A stretch of DNA of 64,000 nucleotides from Psychrobacter sp. 4Bb (GCF_002836735.1 NZ_PJAS01000075.1:1-64000), one strand, 5' to 3'; positions 38,801-49,692 are shown, counted from the stretch's first letter. Made by a program: numbers and translations. Notes: generated by a model from the sequence alone, not told the origin.

Positions 38801-41161
38801 ATGAACGATACCACCCGTACTACCAAAGATGAGTCTTATGATGTCGAAACTGATGTTGAGTCCAACACGCCACTTACACCGCAACGCGCGCATTTGCAAT
38901 TGGCGATTGATGGCATGACTTGTCAGGCCTGCGCCTCAAGAATCGAGAAGGTGCTTAACAAAAAGCCTGCGGTGTATGAGGTAAGTGTGAGTTTTGCTGG
39001 CGAGACTGCCAATGTTGATTATGATCCAACCCAGACGACGCCCGAACAGGTGACAGAGTGGGTAAATAAAACAGGCTTTGTGGCTAATGTGCAGGCAGCC
39101 GATAGCTTATTTGCTCAGACTGACGAAGATACTGCCACTCAATATCCATGGCGTTTGATCGGATTATGGGTTTGTTTGGTGCCATTTTTAGTGGGTATGG
39201 CAGGTATGTTGACGGGTTCTGGTATGGCGTGGATGCCGCCAGTCTGGGTTCAGTTTATTTTAGCGACTGTAGTACAGTTTGGTTTGGCATTGCCGTTTTA
39301 TAAGAGCGCATGGGCATCTATAAAAGGTGGCCTTGCCAATATGGATGTGCTGGTGGTCATTGGTACAATGACGATATGGGCGTATTCGACTTATCTTTGG
39401 CTCACGCATGGCGATGGTACTTTAAACAGTCTATTGCAAAGTGGGCATTTGGGCGAACACGGTGCGAGTAATAGCCCAGCCGTATATTTTGAAGCAGGGG
39501 TGATGGTCATTGCCTTTGTACGTACAGGTAAATATCTTGAGGAACGTACCAAGAAGCACAGCCTAAACAGTATTGATTTATTATTGTCATTGACACCTGA
39601 TGAAGTAGAGCAGCAGCAGCCAAATGGTGAATTTCATAATATTGCGTTATCTGATGTACAAGTAGGTGACGTCCTACGTGCAAAACAAGGCAGCCGTGTC
39701 GCTACGGATGGTACCGTCATAGAAGGCAGCGGCTGGTGCGTGGAGAGTCATTTAACTGGCGAGTCGGTAGCTCTCAAAAAAGAACAAGGCGATGGATTGC
39801 TGGCAGGTGCTTTGGTAGAGAATGGTAGTCTACTGTATCGTGTCAGTGCAAAGGGCAGTGATACGAAACTCGGCGATATGGTACAAGCGTTGAGTGATGC
39901 ACAAGGTTCAAAAGCCAATCTAGCGCGTCTCGCGGATCGAGTAACGGCTATTTTTGTTCCTATAGTAGTAACGATTGCATTGATCACCTTTGGGGTTACA
40001 TGGTGGCTAACAGGTATGGTTGATACTGCACTAATGCACGCGGTATCGGTATTGGTTATTGCTTGTCCTTGTGCGCTTGGTTTGGCCACGCCAGCGGCGA
40101 TCATGGCTGGTATGGGCGTTGCCGCGCGTCATGGTGTTTGGTTCAAAGATGCGCAAAGTCTTGAGGCAGCAGGTAATATCGATACGGTAGTACTCGATAA
40201 AACAGGTACATTAACTATTGGTAAACCTACTATCGTCGATCATGTCATGGTTGATAAATCGCTTGCTGTGGACGATGTATTGCAGATTGCCGCCAGTGTC
40301 GAGGCGCATGCCAGTCATCCACTAGCAACTGCTCTGGTAAACACAGCTAAAGACCGTCAACTGTCTCTATTTAATGTGACTGACATCAGTGTGATAAAAG
40401 GCGCTGGTATACAAGCAAATATCGAAGGTCTTGGGCTGATAAAAGTGGGTACGGCAGAGTTTGCGAACTTGACGTTGCCAAGATTTATGCCAAAAGTATG
40501 GCAAATTGCCAGTACCGTTGCGATTAGTATCAATGATGAGCCATTAGGTGCATTTGCCTTAGCTGATGATTTAAAGGCAGATACGCCGCAAGCAATCAAT
40601 GCACTACAAGATGCGGGTATCAATGTGATCTTGATGAGTGGTGATAAGCAGTCCGTTGTCGATCATGTAGCAGGGCAGTTGGGTATTGATAAGGCTTATG
40701 GCAAGATGAGCCCGCGTGACAAGGCCAGTCAAATTGCACTATTGCAGACTGCTGGTCATAAGGTAGCGATGGCAGGAGACGGCGTCAACGATGCGCCAGC
40801 AATGGCCACCGCTGATGCCAGTTTTGCAATGTTTGAAGGGACTGATGTCGCGCAGCACAGCGCTTCTGCACGTCTCATGGGTGAGTCGCTCATGCATATC
40901 GATGCGGCACAAAAAATCGCTCAAGCAACGCTACGCAATATTAAACAAAATCTGTTTTTTGCCTTTATTTATAACTGTCTTGGTATTCCGCTTGCTGCAT
41001 TTGGGTTTTTAAATCCGATGATTGCTGCCGCTGCTATGGCGCTTAGCTCCATCTCAGTACTCATGAATGCACTACGATTGACACGGTTTAAGACAGAGGT
41101 TGAGCTAGATAATACGATATCAACCTCTCATACGGATAAAGAGCATTTAGCAAAAGGATAG
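38801..41161 (+). CDS. copA: Copper-translocating P-type ATPase
   Basis: P1B-type Cu+ exporter in the inner membrane. The 786 residues begin with a 30-residue acidic stretch and one HMA domain (GMTCQACASRIE; Cys41, Cys44). Eight membrane helices follow, with the transport motif ACPCAL (Cys422, Cys424), the actuator sequence SHLTGESVALKK, the phosphorylation site DKTGT (Asp466), the P1B His-Pro pair in AHASHPLATAL and the hinge GDGVNDAPAM. A single HMA domain is typical of bacterial CopA. It is separated from the chaperone gene by a terminator, so it probably has its own promoter. Confidence 0.94.
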   Translation: MNDTTRTTKDESYDVETDVESNTPLTPQRAHLQLAIDGMTCQACASRIEKVLNKKPAVYEVSVSFAGETANVDYDPTQTTPEQVTEWVNKTGFVANVQAADSLFAQTDEDTATQYPWRLIGLWVCLVPFLVGMAGMLTGSGMAWMPPVWVQFILATVVQFGLALPFYKSAWASIKGGLANMDVLVVIGTMTIWAYSTYLWLTHGDGTLNSLLQSGHLGEHGASNSPAVYFEAGVMVIAFVRTGKYLEERTKKHSLNSIDLLLSLTPDEVEQQQPNGEFHNIALSDVQVGDVLRAKQGSRVATDGTVIEGSGWCVESHLTGESVALKKEQGDGLLAGALVENGSLLYRVSAKGSDTKLGDMVQALSDAQGSKANLARLADRVTAIFVPIVVTIALITFGVTWWLTGMVDTALMHAVSVLVIACPCALGLATPAAIMAGMGVAARHGVWFKDAQSLEAAGNIDTVVLDKTGTLTIGKPTIVDHVMVDKSLAVDDVLQIAASVEAHASHPLATALVNTAKDRQLSLFNVTDISVIKGAGIQANIEGLGLIKVGTAEFANLTLPRFMPKVWQIASTVAISINDEPLGAFALADDLKADTPQAINALQDAGINVILMSGDKQSVVDHVAGQLGIDKAYGKMSPRDKASQIALLQTAGHKVAMAGDGVNDAPAMATADASFAMFEGTDVAQHSASARLMGESLMHIDAAQKIAQATLRNIKQNLFFAFIYNCLGIPLAAFGFLNPMIAAAAMALSSISVLMNALRLTRFKTEVELDNTISTSHTDKEHLAKG

Positions 41162-42801
<1,640 letters not shown>

Positions 42802-42967
42802 AAGTTTGACTGGATCTTTGGCGTATAATATATGTTAAGTAATGTACGCTAAAAAGCCTAAACTCATCAGCTGAAGTCAATATTTGGGCGATATATAATC
42901 ATTTGTATATCGCCTAATCAGCTTAAATTTTACTATCCTCTTTTATACCGTTTGGCGTTATCACCTT

Positions 42968-43276
42968 ATGAAATATTTTAGCCAATTTATACTACTTGCT
43001 TTAGCCGTTGCAGTGCTTTTAGGATTGCAATATCAGTATTGGTTGGGTGAAAATGGCCGTTTTGAACACAATAAGTTGACAGCTCAAATTGAAGAGCAAC
43101 AACGTTTGAATGACAATCAAGTTGCAGCAAACAACTTACTACGCACCGATGTCCAAGACTTAAAAACGGGGCTTGAGGCCGTAGAAGAGCATGCTCGCTT
43201 AGATTTAGGTTTAATCAAACCGAATGAGACTTTTGTCCAAGTATCCACCGCACCAACCACGCACAGCAACTATTAG
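42968..43276 (+). CDS. ftsB: Cell division protein FtsB
   Basis: Bitopic divisome protein that forms the FtsQLB complex. The 102 residues have one N-terminal membrane helix (about 4-22), a coiled coil (about 32-70) and the typical ending EEHARLDLGLIKPNETFVQV. Position between eno and ispD is the standard gammaproteobacterial order and supports the call. Confidence 0.92.
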   Translation: MKYFSQFILLALAVAVLLGLQYQYWLGENGRFEHNKLTAQIEEQQRLNDNQVAANNLLRTDVQDLKTGLEAVEEHARLDLGLIKPNETFVQVSTAPTTHSNY

Positions 43277-43283
43277 CTTTATA

Positions 43284-43355
43284 AATACACTAGCTTTCAC
43301 GAATACACTAGCTTTCACGAATACACTAGCTTTCACGAATACACTAATTTTTACG
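43284..43355. repeat. 18-bp tandem repeat between ftsB and ispD
   Basis: AATACACTAGCTTTCACG is present in three perfect copies (43284-43301, 43302-43319, 43320-43337) and a fourth degenerate copy (43338-43355, 15 of 18 identical). It starts eight bases after the ftsB stop codon. Confidence 0.9.
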
Positions 43356-43479
43356 ACATGAATTAATTTTCATGATGCAGCATCATAATGTTGTTATCTG
43401 ACATCATTCATCATACTTAACACCTGCTTTATTCCTCTTTACATATACTGTCATGGGCTCAAACCATGAGTACACCACT

Positions 43480-44208
43480 ATGAATACAACCCCTAATATA
43501 CATGCCATGATCGTCGCAGCTGGTCGCGGTAGCCGTTTTGGTGCATCTATCGCCAAGCAATATACAATGCTAGAAGGTCAGACGCTGTTGCAGCATAGCG
43601 TGGCACGACTTGCTTGTAGCGATTACATCGATAGGTGTCTATTGGTCATATCAGCCGATGACAGCACGGCTCAACAATTAGAGTTTGCACTTCCTGTACG
43701 CTATGCAGTCGGCGGAGCAGAGCGTTGGCAGTCAGTACAGGCAGGTGTTGAAGCGATTAGTCAGACAGGTGCTGATGATTCAGATTTGGTGCTTATTCAC
43801 GATGCAGCACGTCCTGCTGTACCAAGTTCAGATATCGATCAAGTGATTGAAGCAGCGATGCTGGAGCCTTACGGCGCTATTCTAGCGACACCAGTGGCCG
43901 ATACGTTAAAAGCTTCCTATCAGCAAGCTACCTCCGCAGAAGAGAGTCGTCCACATTCTTATACCAAATCTACTATTGATCGTAGTAATATATGGCAAGC
44001 ACAAACCCCGCAAGTATTCCGCTTAGGTCAATTAAGAAAAGTCCTAAATCATGTGTTTGAACATCAGCTAAGCATCACAGATGAAGCCAGTGCTTTTGAA
44101 CAACTAGGTTTACCAATACGCTTAGTCTCTGGTAGTCGCCAGAATATAAAACTGACCTATCCTGATGATGCGGTACTGTTAACAGCGATTATGGCGCTTC
44201 AGTCTTAG
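43480..44208 (+). CDS. ispD: 2-C-methyl-D-erythritol 4-phosphate cytidylyltransferase
   Basis: Third step of the non-mevalonate isoprenoid pathway: CTP plus MEP to CDP-ME. The 242 residues include the nucleotide-binding start MIVAAGRGSRFGASIAKQY, VLIHDAARPAVP, the substrate-binding TPVADTLK and ITDEASAFEQLG. The frame opens at 43453; neither ATG has a clear SD, and the shorter form fits the family better. Confidence 0.95.
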   Translation: MNTTPNIHAMIVAAGRGSRFGASIAKQYTMLEGQTLLQHSVARLACSDYIDRCLLVISADDSTAQQLEFALPVRYAVGGAERWQSVQAGVEAISQTGADDSDLVLIHDAARPAVPSSDIDQVIEAAMLEPYGAILATPVADTLKASYQQATSAEESRPHSYTKSTIDRSNIWQAQTPQVFRLGQLRKVLNHVFEHQLSITDEASAFEQLGLPIRLVSGSRQNIKLTYPDDAVLLTAIMALQS

Positions 44209-44638
44209 TTTCAACTCTGCTTCCGCTAACGAGCATCAGTTTTACTCCTTTTATACTTAATGGTGGCCATGATAAGAATTATGGCTTCAGTAGCCACTAT
44301 ATCCTCGTTAGACTTTTCTGTACTATTCTTAAAAATTAATGAATCCAAAAATCAACTATTACTAAAGCCTATACCCAGAATATATATAATCTACTTTGGA
44401 ATATAATATGGTTATTACATATGTTTTTGTGTCTGAGCGGGCCTATGTCCAGTAATAGGTTGCTTTAATGACCAAACTAACCTATGATGTAACTAACTTA
44501 ATACAATTAATATAAAAACTTATAAAATCAATAATATATCAGACCGATTCATTACGCTTAGTTATGTTGTCTCTATATTTTTTCTGAAGTTAGTATGATT
44601 GTTTTAGCGACATTTACCTGATAATAGGGAGAAGCTGA
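44209..44638. other. Gene-free region upstream of the BLUF gene
   Basis: 430 AT-rich bases. A nested inverted repeat lies at 44226-44311 (CTAACGAG/CTCGTTAG outside, GTGGC/GCCAC inside). The BLUF gene promoter presumably lies in the distal half. No coding sequence is visible. Confidence 0.45.
44226..44311. repeat. Nested inverted repeat
   Basis: Outer arms CTAACGAG (44226-44233) and CTCGTTAG (44304-44311); inner arms GTGGC (44263-44267) and GCCAC (44293-44297). No T run follows, so a terminator for ispD is doubtful. Confidence 0.4.
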
Positions 44639-45250
44639 TTGTCAACAATCAACGATTCAACAAACCCAGTAACGACAGATCTCTGCCAGCTTGTATATAT
44701 AAGCCGGATTACCTCTACTGGTCTTTCAAGTCCTAGCACGCTTAATGATATCTCAGAGACCGCGGTTGAACGCAATCAAATAGATAATGTCACCGGTATT
44801 CTTTGCTATGGCAATGGCTACTTTTTACAGTGCGTCGAAGGATCAGAGCAGGCACTAACCAACCTAAAAAATCGTTTGTTGGTAGATGATCGACATAAAG
44901 AGTTAAAGATTTTAGATTTTTCTGAAATTACCAAACGTCGTTTTGCCAGTTGGTCATTACGTTCGATTACCCTTGAGCGTTGGATGACTAAAGAGCCTGA
45001 GCTTAAAAAGTTAATGCCATTTAAGCCGTATGAGTGGGATTCTAATGAGTGGCAGAAGTTCTTAGACATATTGCAGGGCTACTATGAAGAGCAAACAAGA
45101 AGAACAGGTAACGTTGATACGCCTCCTGTCAAATACAGTACGCTAGGGGTGACTCTAAGTAAAGTTGTAGGGCAGCATCAGGCGTTCTTTTTGATCCAGA
45201 CGATATTGGGATTAATGATAGTTGCTACGTTGCTATGGTTGCTGCTGTAA
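44639..45250 (+). CDS. BLUF-domain blue-light sensor with C-terminal membrane anchor
   Basis: Flavin-binding photoreceptor. The BLUF domain covers about residues 14-112: LVYISR with the flavin-contacting Tyr20, RNQIDNVTGIL with Asn46, YFLQCVEG with Gln64, and RFASWSL with Trp105; these are the positions of the BLUF Tyr/Asn/Gln hydrogen-bond network. After a helical linker (about 125-155) comes a predicted membrane helix at the very C-terminus (about 182-203). No EAL, GGDEF or other output domain is present. The start is a TTG with GGGAG upstream. Monocistronic with its own terminator. Confidence 0.88.
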   Translation: MSTINDSTNPVTTDLCQLVYISRITSTGLSSPSTLNDISETAVERNQIDNVTGILCYGNGYFLQCVEGSEQALTNLKNRLLVDDRHKELKILDFSEITKRRFASWSLRSITLERWMTKEPELKKLMPFKPYEWDSNEWQKFLDILQGYYEEQTRRTGNVDTPPVKYSTLGVTLSKVVGQHQAFFLIQTILGLMIVATLLWLLL

Positions 45251-45316
45251 TCGATAAATATGAATAAAGTTCCCATTGAGCCAAGCTATATTTACAATTA
45301 ATAAGACAACCAAAAG

Positions 45317-45353
45317 AAAAAGCCAGCATTCAATTAATGCTGGCTTTTTTATT
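45317..45353 (+). terminator. Terminator of the BLUF gene
   Basis: Stem AAAAAGCCAGCATT/AATGCTGGCTTTTT with a 5-nt loop and a T run. Confidence 0.85.
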
Positions 45354-45386
45354 TAGAAGAATAAGTTGGCTTTTAATGACAGACAT

Positions 45387-45426
45387 AAAAAAACCCAGTT
45401 CATAATAAATCATGAACTGGGTTTTT
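45387..45426 (-). terminator. Terminator downstream of tRNA-Glu
   Basis: On the minus strand ACCCAGTTCAT pairs with ATGAACTGGGT, followed by a T run. It ends the tRNA-Glu transcript. Confidence 0.75.
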
Positions 45427-45435
45427 GGTGGTACG

Positions 45436-45476
45436 CTTGTTAGTCTAATCTAATGCTAAGCAATAGTGCTAACAAG
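45436..45476 (-). repeat. Inverted repeat in the tRNA-Glu trailer
   Basis: CTTGTTAG (45436-45443) and CTAACAAG (45469-45476) form a hairpin between the tRNA and its terminator. Confidence 0.5.
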
Positions 45477-45489
45477 TGACGCCAAATAG

Positions 45490-45565
45490 TGGCGTCCCCA
45501 GGGGGATTCGAACCCCCGTTACCGCCGTGAAAGGGCGGTGTCCTAGGCCTCTAGACGATGGGGAC
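45490..45565 (-). tRNA. tRNA-Glu (UUC anticodon)
   Basis: On the minus strand the sequence begins GTCCCCATCGTCTAGAGG and ends GGGGACGCCA, with encoded CCA. The anticodon arm CCGCC-CTTTCAC-GGCGG gives TTC, and the T arm GGGGG-TTCGAAT-CCCCC is intact. It is close to E. coli tRNA-Glu. All four arms pair. Confidence 0.97.
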
Positions 45566-45617
45566 TAGTAACAACACTTCAACTGCTTTCACCATTTATG
45601 CTGAAGTGGTGCGTATT

Positions 45618-45815
45618 TTAATAGCGACGGCGCTTCCTGTCAAGCCTTTTTCTACGTCTTTTTAAAATTAAATATCTTTTTTTAATTGCGCGACGAGGAT
45701 GTAGGTCATTTCGCTTTAAATGATAGCGAATCCATAAAGAAGTACAGGCGCTAATCGTCAATGCGAGCAGCATATAACCGAGAATGGTGCCCCATAACTT
45801 GAGCTGTGGATCCAT
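45618..45815 (-). CDS. Hypothetical small basic membrane protein
   Basis: No family recognised. 65 residues with one hydrophobic helix (about 7-30, LWGTILGYMLLALTISACTSLW) and a strongly basic tail ending KRRRKRLDRKRRRY. The ATG at 45815 has the strong SD AGGAGGG, so the longer frame to 45881 is rejected. By charge, the tail should remain in the cytoplasm, where it could touch nucleic acid or ribosomes; this is inference. It is just upstream of tRNA-Glu on the same strand and may share its transcript. Confidence 0.7.
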   Translation of the reverse strand: MDPQLKLWGTILGYMLLALTISACTSLWIRYHLKRNDLHPRRAIKKRYLILKRRRKRLDRKRRRY

Positions 45816-46096
45816 AATAAAGTCCCTCCTATTAATCTTGATAGTGCTTGCTATCAAGACAGTGTGAGCAACTTGAACCATCTATAGGATATAACTACAT
45901 CGCTTAAGAGTGATATTTTATCATCAGACCGTTATTCATATCGAATAAAACAACTACGTTTTTCATCACGAAAATAGTTCCGTCTATTTATTATGATATC
46001 AATCATATCCCTATTGATTGCCAAATCAAGATGTCAAAGTCATCAAGTATTACAAATAGCACTATTATGTATGATTGGCAATATAAGATATGTGAC

Positions 46097-46882
46097 TTAT
46101 TGACTGTCGCTATCAGCTGACTCTTCTTTCGCGTCTTCATTGTGCAGCGCATTGGCCAACATAGGGTAGTTATTCAGTATATGACAGAATAGCTCAGCAG
46201 TCTTTTGAGTGTCATACAGAGCTGAGTGAGCATTCTTACCATCGAACTCTAACCCTGCTGCTTTACAAGCGCGCGCTAGGACAGTTTGACCAAACGCCAA
46301 TGCTGATAAGGTAACGGTATCAAATACTGAAAAGTTATGAAATGGATTGTGGTTTTTGCTATTGGTTCGTAGCACAGCTGCATTTAAAAAAGCCAAGTCA
46401 AAATGGGCATTATGTCCAATTAGGACACACTGACGGCATTCTTCATCACGGCGTACGTCTTTTAACCCTTTAAAGATGCGGCGCAAGGCTGTTTTTTCAT
46501 CTTCTGCAATGGCTTTACGCATTGGGTTTTTAGGATCAATGCCGGTAAAGGCAAGCGCACTTGGCTCTAAGTTTGCGCCTTCAAAAGGCTCAATATGAGC
46601 GTTGAAAGCTTCACCTGGATAAAATACACCTTGCTCATTTAGTAAGACGGGAATGCAGGCAATTTCTAACAGTGCATCCGTCTGGGCATTGAAACCTGCT
46701 GTTTCCACATCGACGACGACAGGCAAGAACTTACGAAAGCGGTCTTTTAATGCCATAGGTGCTTGCTCATCTGTCGCTGAAGCTACATCTTCAGCGGAAG
46801 TGCTTAGAGTCGCATTAAGACTGGCAGATTTAGGGTTTGATAAGTCTTCGTCAGGCAAGGTCGCTATGTTTTGATTGGTCAT
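46097..46882 (-). CDS. rnt: Ribonuclease T
   Basis: DEDDh-type 3'-5' exoribonuclease that trims tRNA and other stable RNA 3' ends. The core runs from VVVDVETAGFNAQTDALLEIA (Asp and Glu ligands), through IGHNAHFDLAFLNAAV, to HSALYDTQKTAELF (His and Asp). E. coli RNase T starts at a point matching Met42 (MALKDRFRKF); the 41 residues before it are Ser/Ala/Asp/Glu-rich and low in complexity, so either the start is internal or this is another acidic tail. No good SD is seen at either. Confidence 0.92.
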   Translation of the reverse strand: MTNQNIATLPDEDLSNPKSASLNATLSTSAEDVASATDEQAPMALKDRFRKFLPVVVDVETAGFNAQTDALLEIACIPVLLNEQGVFYPGEAFNAHIEPFEGANLEPSALAFTGIDPKNPMRKAIAEDEKTALRRIFKGLKDVRRDEECRQCVLIGHNAHFDLAFLNAAVLRTNSKNHNPFHNFSVFDTVTLSALAFGQTVLARACKAAGLEFDGKNAHSALYDTQKTAELFCHILNNYPMLANALHNEDAKEESADSDSQ

Positions 46883-46936
46883 ATAAAGTTAAATCACTTT
46901 TATCAGTCGTACTAATATATTGAATAAGAAATAAGC

Positions 46937-47006
46937 ATCCTATGATACTAACTGCACCTTTAGTACAAAGAAATCTACTACAAAGGTATCATTAGTATCA
47001 TAGGAT
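46937..47006. repeat. 70-bp extended inverted repeat between pyrC and rnt
   Basis: A perfect 15-bp inverted repeat: ATCCTATGATACTAA (46937-46951) and its complement (46992-47006). Inside lies a further pair ACCTTT/AAAGGT, so the whole 70 bases can fold to one long hairpin. It sits between the stop of pyrC and the start of rnt. There is no T run, so it does not look like a simple terminator. Confidence 0.6.
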
Positions 47007-47047
47007 AAAATAATAGGTCATTTATTGAATGCTAAGCTTTGTGAGCA

Positions 47048-48118
47048 TTAAGCCTTGACTGACCAAGGTAGCGTCTCACCTGCCATCAAGGGCGTCAATG
47101 ATGCACCATCAAAATAAGGATAGTCAGTCGGTACTTGCATAGGCGTGTTGACAAGTGTGATCGTGCTTTCATTTAGAGGTAAGCCGTAGAACTGAGCGCC
47201 AAAACGACTGGCAAAACCCTCTAACTTATCTATTTTTCCAACACTATCAAAGGCGGTCGCATACAAAGGCAGCGCCGTGGCTGCGCTATAGCAACCTGCA
47301 CAGCCACAAGCGGCTTCTTTTTTGTCTGTCGCATGTGGCGCAGAGTCAGTACCTAAAAAGAACTTTGGATTACCACTAGTGGCCACATCTAATAGCACTT
47401 TCTGGTGGCTCTCACGTTTTAAGATAGGTAGGCAATAAAAGTGCGGTTTGATGCCACCAACCAATAGATGATTGCGGTTAAACATCAAGTGCTGCGGCGT
47501 GATAGTCGCAGCAACATGGTTACCTTGTGACAATACAAAATCTGCCGCATCGCTGGTAGTGATGTGCTCTACTACTATTTTCAATGTAGGAAATTTCACG
47601 ATAATTTGTGCCAACACTTCATCTAAGAAACGCTTTTCACGATCAAAAATATCTATATGGTCTTGTGTCACTTCGCCATGTATCAGTAGTGGCAGGTTGT
47701 ACTTTTCTAATGCTTCAAAGACATCGACACAGGCATTAATATTGGTGACACCATCTGCAGAATTGGTAGTTGCTCCAGCAGGATAGAGTTTGACAGCTTG
47801 TACGATACCTGACTGCGCTGCCAACTCAATATCTTGGGCAGTGGTATTATCCGTTAAGTATAGAGTCATACGTGGATCAAAAGCTGACTTGCGCTCAAGA
47901 CTTAAATCACTTGCTGCTAATTGCTCCATGATACGTGCGCGGTAAGCAATCGCATCCTGCGCATTTTTGACTGGAGGCACAAGGTTTGGCATACAGATGA
48001 CACGGTTAAAGCTGCCTGCTGCATGAGGTACGGTCGTGCTCAAGGCGAGATCGTCACGCAAATGAATATGCCAGTCATCTGGCTGAAGGATGGTCAATTC
48101 TCTAATCGAATCAGTCAT
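47048..48118 (-). CDS. pyrC: Dihydroorotase
   Basis: Zn-dependent cyclisation of carbamoyl-aspartate to dihydroorotate in pyrimidine synthesis. The 356 residues carry the metal motif [22 protein letters not shown] with the carboxylated Lys, [18 protein letters not shown], and [24 protein letters not shown]. The ATG at 48118 matches the E. coli-type class II length; the frame opens at a TTG at 48157. Divergent from argG. Confidence 0.96.
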   Translation of the reverse strand: MTDSIRELTILQPDDWHIHLRDDLALSTTVPHAAGSFNRVICMPNLVPPVKNAQDAIAYRARIMEQLAASDLSLERKSAFDPRMTLYLTDNTTAQDIELAAQSGIVQAVKLYPAGATTNSADGVTNINACVDVFEALEKYNLPLLIHGEVTQDHIDIFDREKRFLDEVLAQIIVKFPTLKIVVEHITTSDAADFVLSQGNHVAATITPQHLMFNRNHLLVGGIKPHFYCLPILKRESHQKVLLDVATSGNPKFFLGTDSAPHATDKKEAACGCAGCYSAATALPLYATAFDSVGKIDKLEGFASRFGAQFYGLPLNESTITLVNTPMQVPTDYPYFDGASLTPLMAGETLPWSVKA

Positions 48119-48453
48119 AGTGTCAAAGCGCTCTATATCGTCAAATAAAGGAAACAAAAGGGAGTGTTACTGTGGGTCTATCATAACAGATTTGCCCACT
48201 TGACTAAATATAAGGCTAGATATCTGTACATAATTCATCGGGCTGAGATGAATATCTTGTCGTTAAATGATGTTTAAATTCTAGTGGCAAAAATGAGGTT
48301 GACTAGAATTTAAGTCAAAAGCGCACGCCTTATGGCAGTTAGACTTTTGCCCATAGTAAATATGATGTACACTGAGCAGGTAATTATCGTTCGACTTGCT
48401 TTCGATTTGATCGTCGCCTTTTCTAAAACTATATTTCATAATGGGAGTTCTTC
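48119..48453. other. Intergenic region, pyrC/argG divergent promoters
   Basis: 335 bp. A small hairpin ATTCATC/GATGAAT lies at 48233-48253. The order of its arms is opposite to an ArgR box (TGAAT...ATTCA), so it is not called an operator. Nothing else is visible. Confidence 0.4.
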
Positions 48454-49692
48454 ATGGCTCAACTTGATCCAAAAAATATCAATAAAATCGTCTTGGCTTA
48501 TTCAGGTGGTCTTGATACCTCAATCATCGCTAAATGGCTACAAGAAACCTATGATGCGGAAGTAATCACCTTTACCGCTGATATCGGTCAAGGCGAAGAA
48601 GTTGAGCCAGCACGAGCCAAAGCTCAAGCAATGGGTATCAAGCATATCCATATCGAAGATTTGCGTGAAGAGTTCGCTCGTGATTATGTATTCCCTATGT
48701 TCCGTGCCAATGCTATCTACGAAGGTGAGTACTTGCTGGGTACGTCTATTGCTCGTCCATTGATTGCCAAGCGCTTGGTTGAGATTGCTAAAGAGCATAA
48801 CGCCGATGCCATCAGCCATGGTGCGACTGGTAAAGGCAATGACCAAGTTCGTTTTGAGCTAGGTGCTGTCGCTTTGTCACCAGATGTAGTAACTATTGCT
48901 CCTTGGCGTGAGTGGGATCTATCAAGCCGCGAAAGCTTGATGAAATATGCTGAAGAGCATGACATCGCAATTGATTATGCGGGCAATAAGAAAAAATCTC
49001 CTTACTCAATGGATGCGAATTTACTGCATATCTCTTATGAAGGCGGTGTTCTAGAAGAACCGTATACTGAAGCAGAAGATGACATGTGGCGCTGGTCTGT
49101 CAGCCCAGAAGAAGCACCTGATGAAGCGCAATATCTAGAACTAGAATACGAAAAAGGCGACATCGTTGCTATCGATGGTGAAGCACTTAAGCCTTATGAA
49201 GTCATGATTAAGCTGAACGAAATCGGCGGCAAACATGGTATCGGCCGTTTAGATATCGTTGAAAACCGTTACGTAGGCATGAAGTCACGTGGTTGCTACG
49301 AGACGCCAGCGGGCACGATTATGCTAAAAGCGCATCGCGGTATCGAATCACTAACGCTTGATCGTGAAGCTGCCCATCTAAAAGATGAGCTAATGCCACG
49401 CTACGCAAAAATCATCTACAATGGCTATTGGTTCAGCCCTGAGCGTATGATGCTACAAGCATTGATTGACAAATCACAAGAATACGTCAACGGTACTGTA
49501 CGTGTAAAACTGTATAAAGGTAGCGTGAGCGTTGTTGGCCGTAAATCTGACGATTCATTGTTTGATGAAAAAATCGCTACTTTCGAAGATGATGCGGGCG
49601 CTTATGATCAAAAAGACGCAGAAGGCTTTATCCGTCTAAATGGCCTACGTTTAGCTATCGAAGCTAGCCGTGGTCGCGATTTATCTAAGTAA
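48454..49692 (+). CDS. argG: Argininosuccinate synthase
   Basis: Joins citrulline and aspartate with ATP to argininosuccinate in arginine synthesis. The 412 residues begin with the ATP-pyrophosphatase loop [17 protein letters not shown] and contain [37 protein letters not shown] and [15 protein letters not shown]. Length matches the shorter Pseudomonas-type enzyme. GGGAG precedes the ATG. Monocistronic. Confidence 0.97.
   Translation: MAQLDPKNINKIVLAYSGGLDTSIIAKWLQETYDAEVITFTADIGQGEEVEPARAKAQAMGIKHIHIEDLREEFARDYVFPMFRANAIYEGEYLLGTSIARPLIAKRLVEIAKEHNADAISHGATGKGNDQVRFELGAVALSPDVVTIAPWREWDLSSRESLMKYAEEHDIAIDYAGNKKKSPYSMDANLLHISYEGGVLEEPYTEAEDDMWRWSVSPEEAPDEAQYLELEYEKGDIVAIDGEALKPYEVMIKLNEIGGKHGIGRLDIVENRYVGMKSRGCYETPAGTIMLKAHRGIESLTLDREAAHLKDELMPRYAKIIYNGYWFSPERMMLQALIDKSQEYVNGTVRVKLYKGSVSVVGRKSDDSLFDEKIATFEDDAGAYDQKDAEGFIRLNGLRLAIEASRGRDLSK

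Noticed and set aside
43284-43355. Repeat array considered as a CRISPR
   Set aside because: The 18-bp units are directly abutting with no spacers, and no cas genes are present.
45478-45496. Repeat of the tRNA-Glu 3' end considered as an attachment site
   Set aside because: The copy is inverted and only seven bases long; an att duplication would be direct, and no integrase or island is nearby.
48233-48253. Hairpin between pyrC and argG considered as an ArgR box
   Set aside because: The half-sites are in reverse order (ATTCA...TGAAT) compared with the ArgR consensus, and the spacing is wrong.
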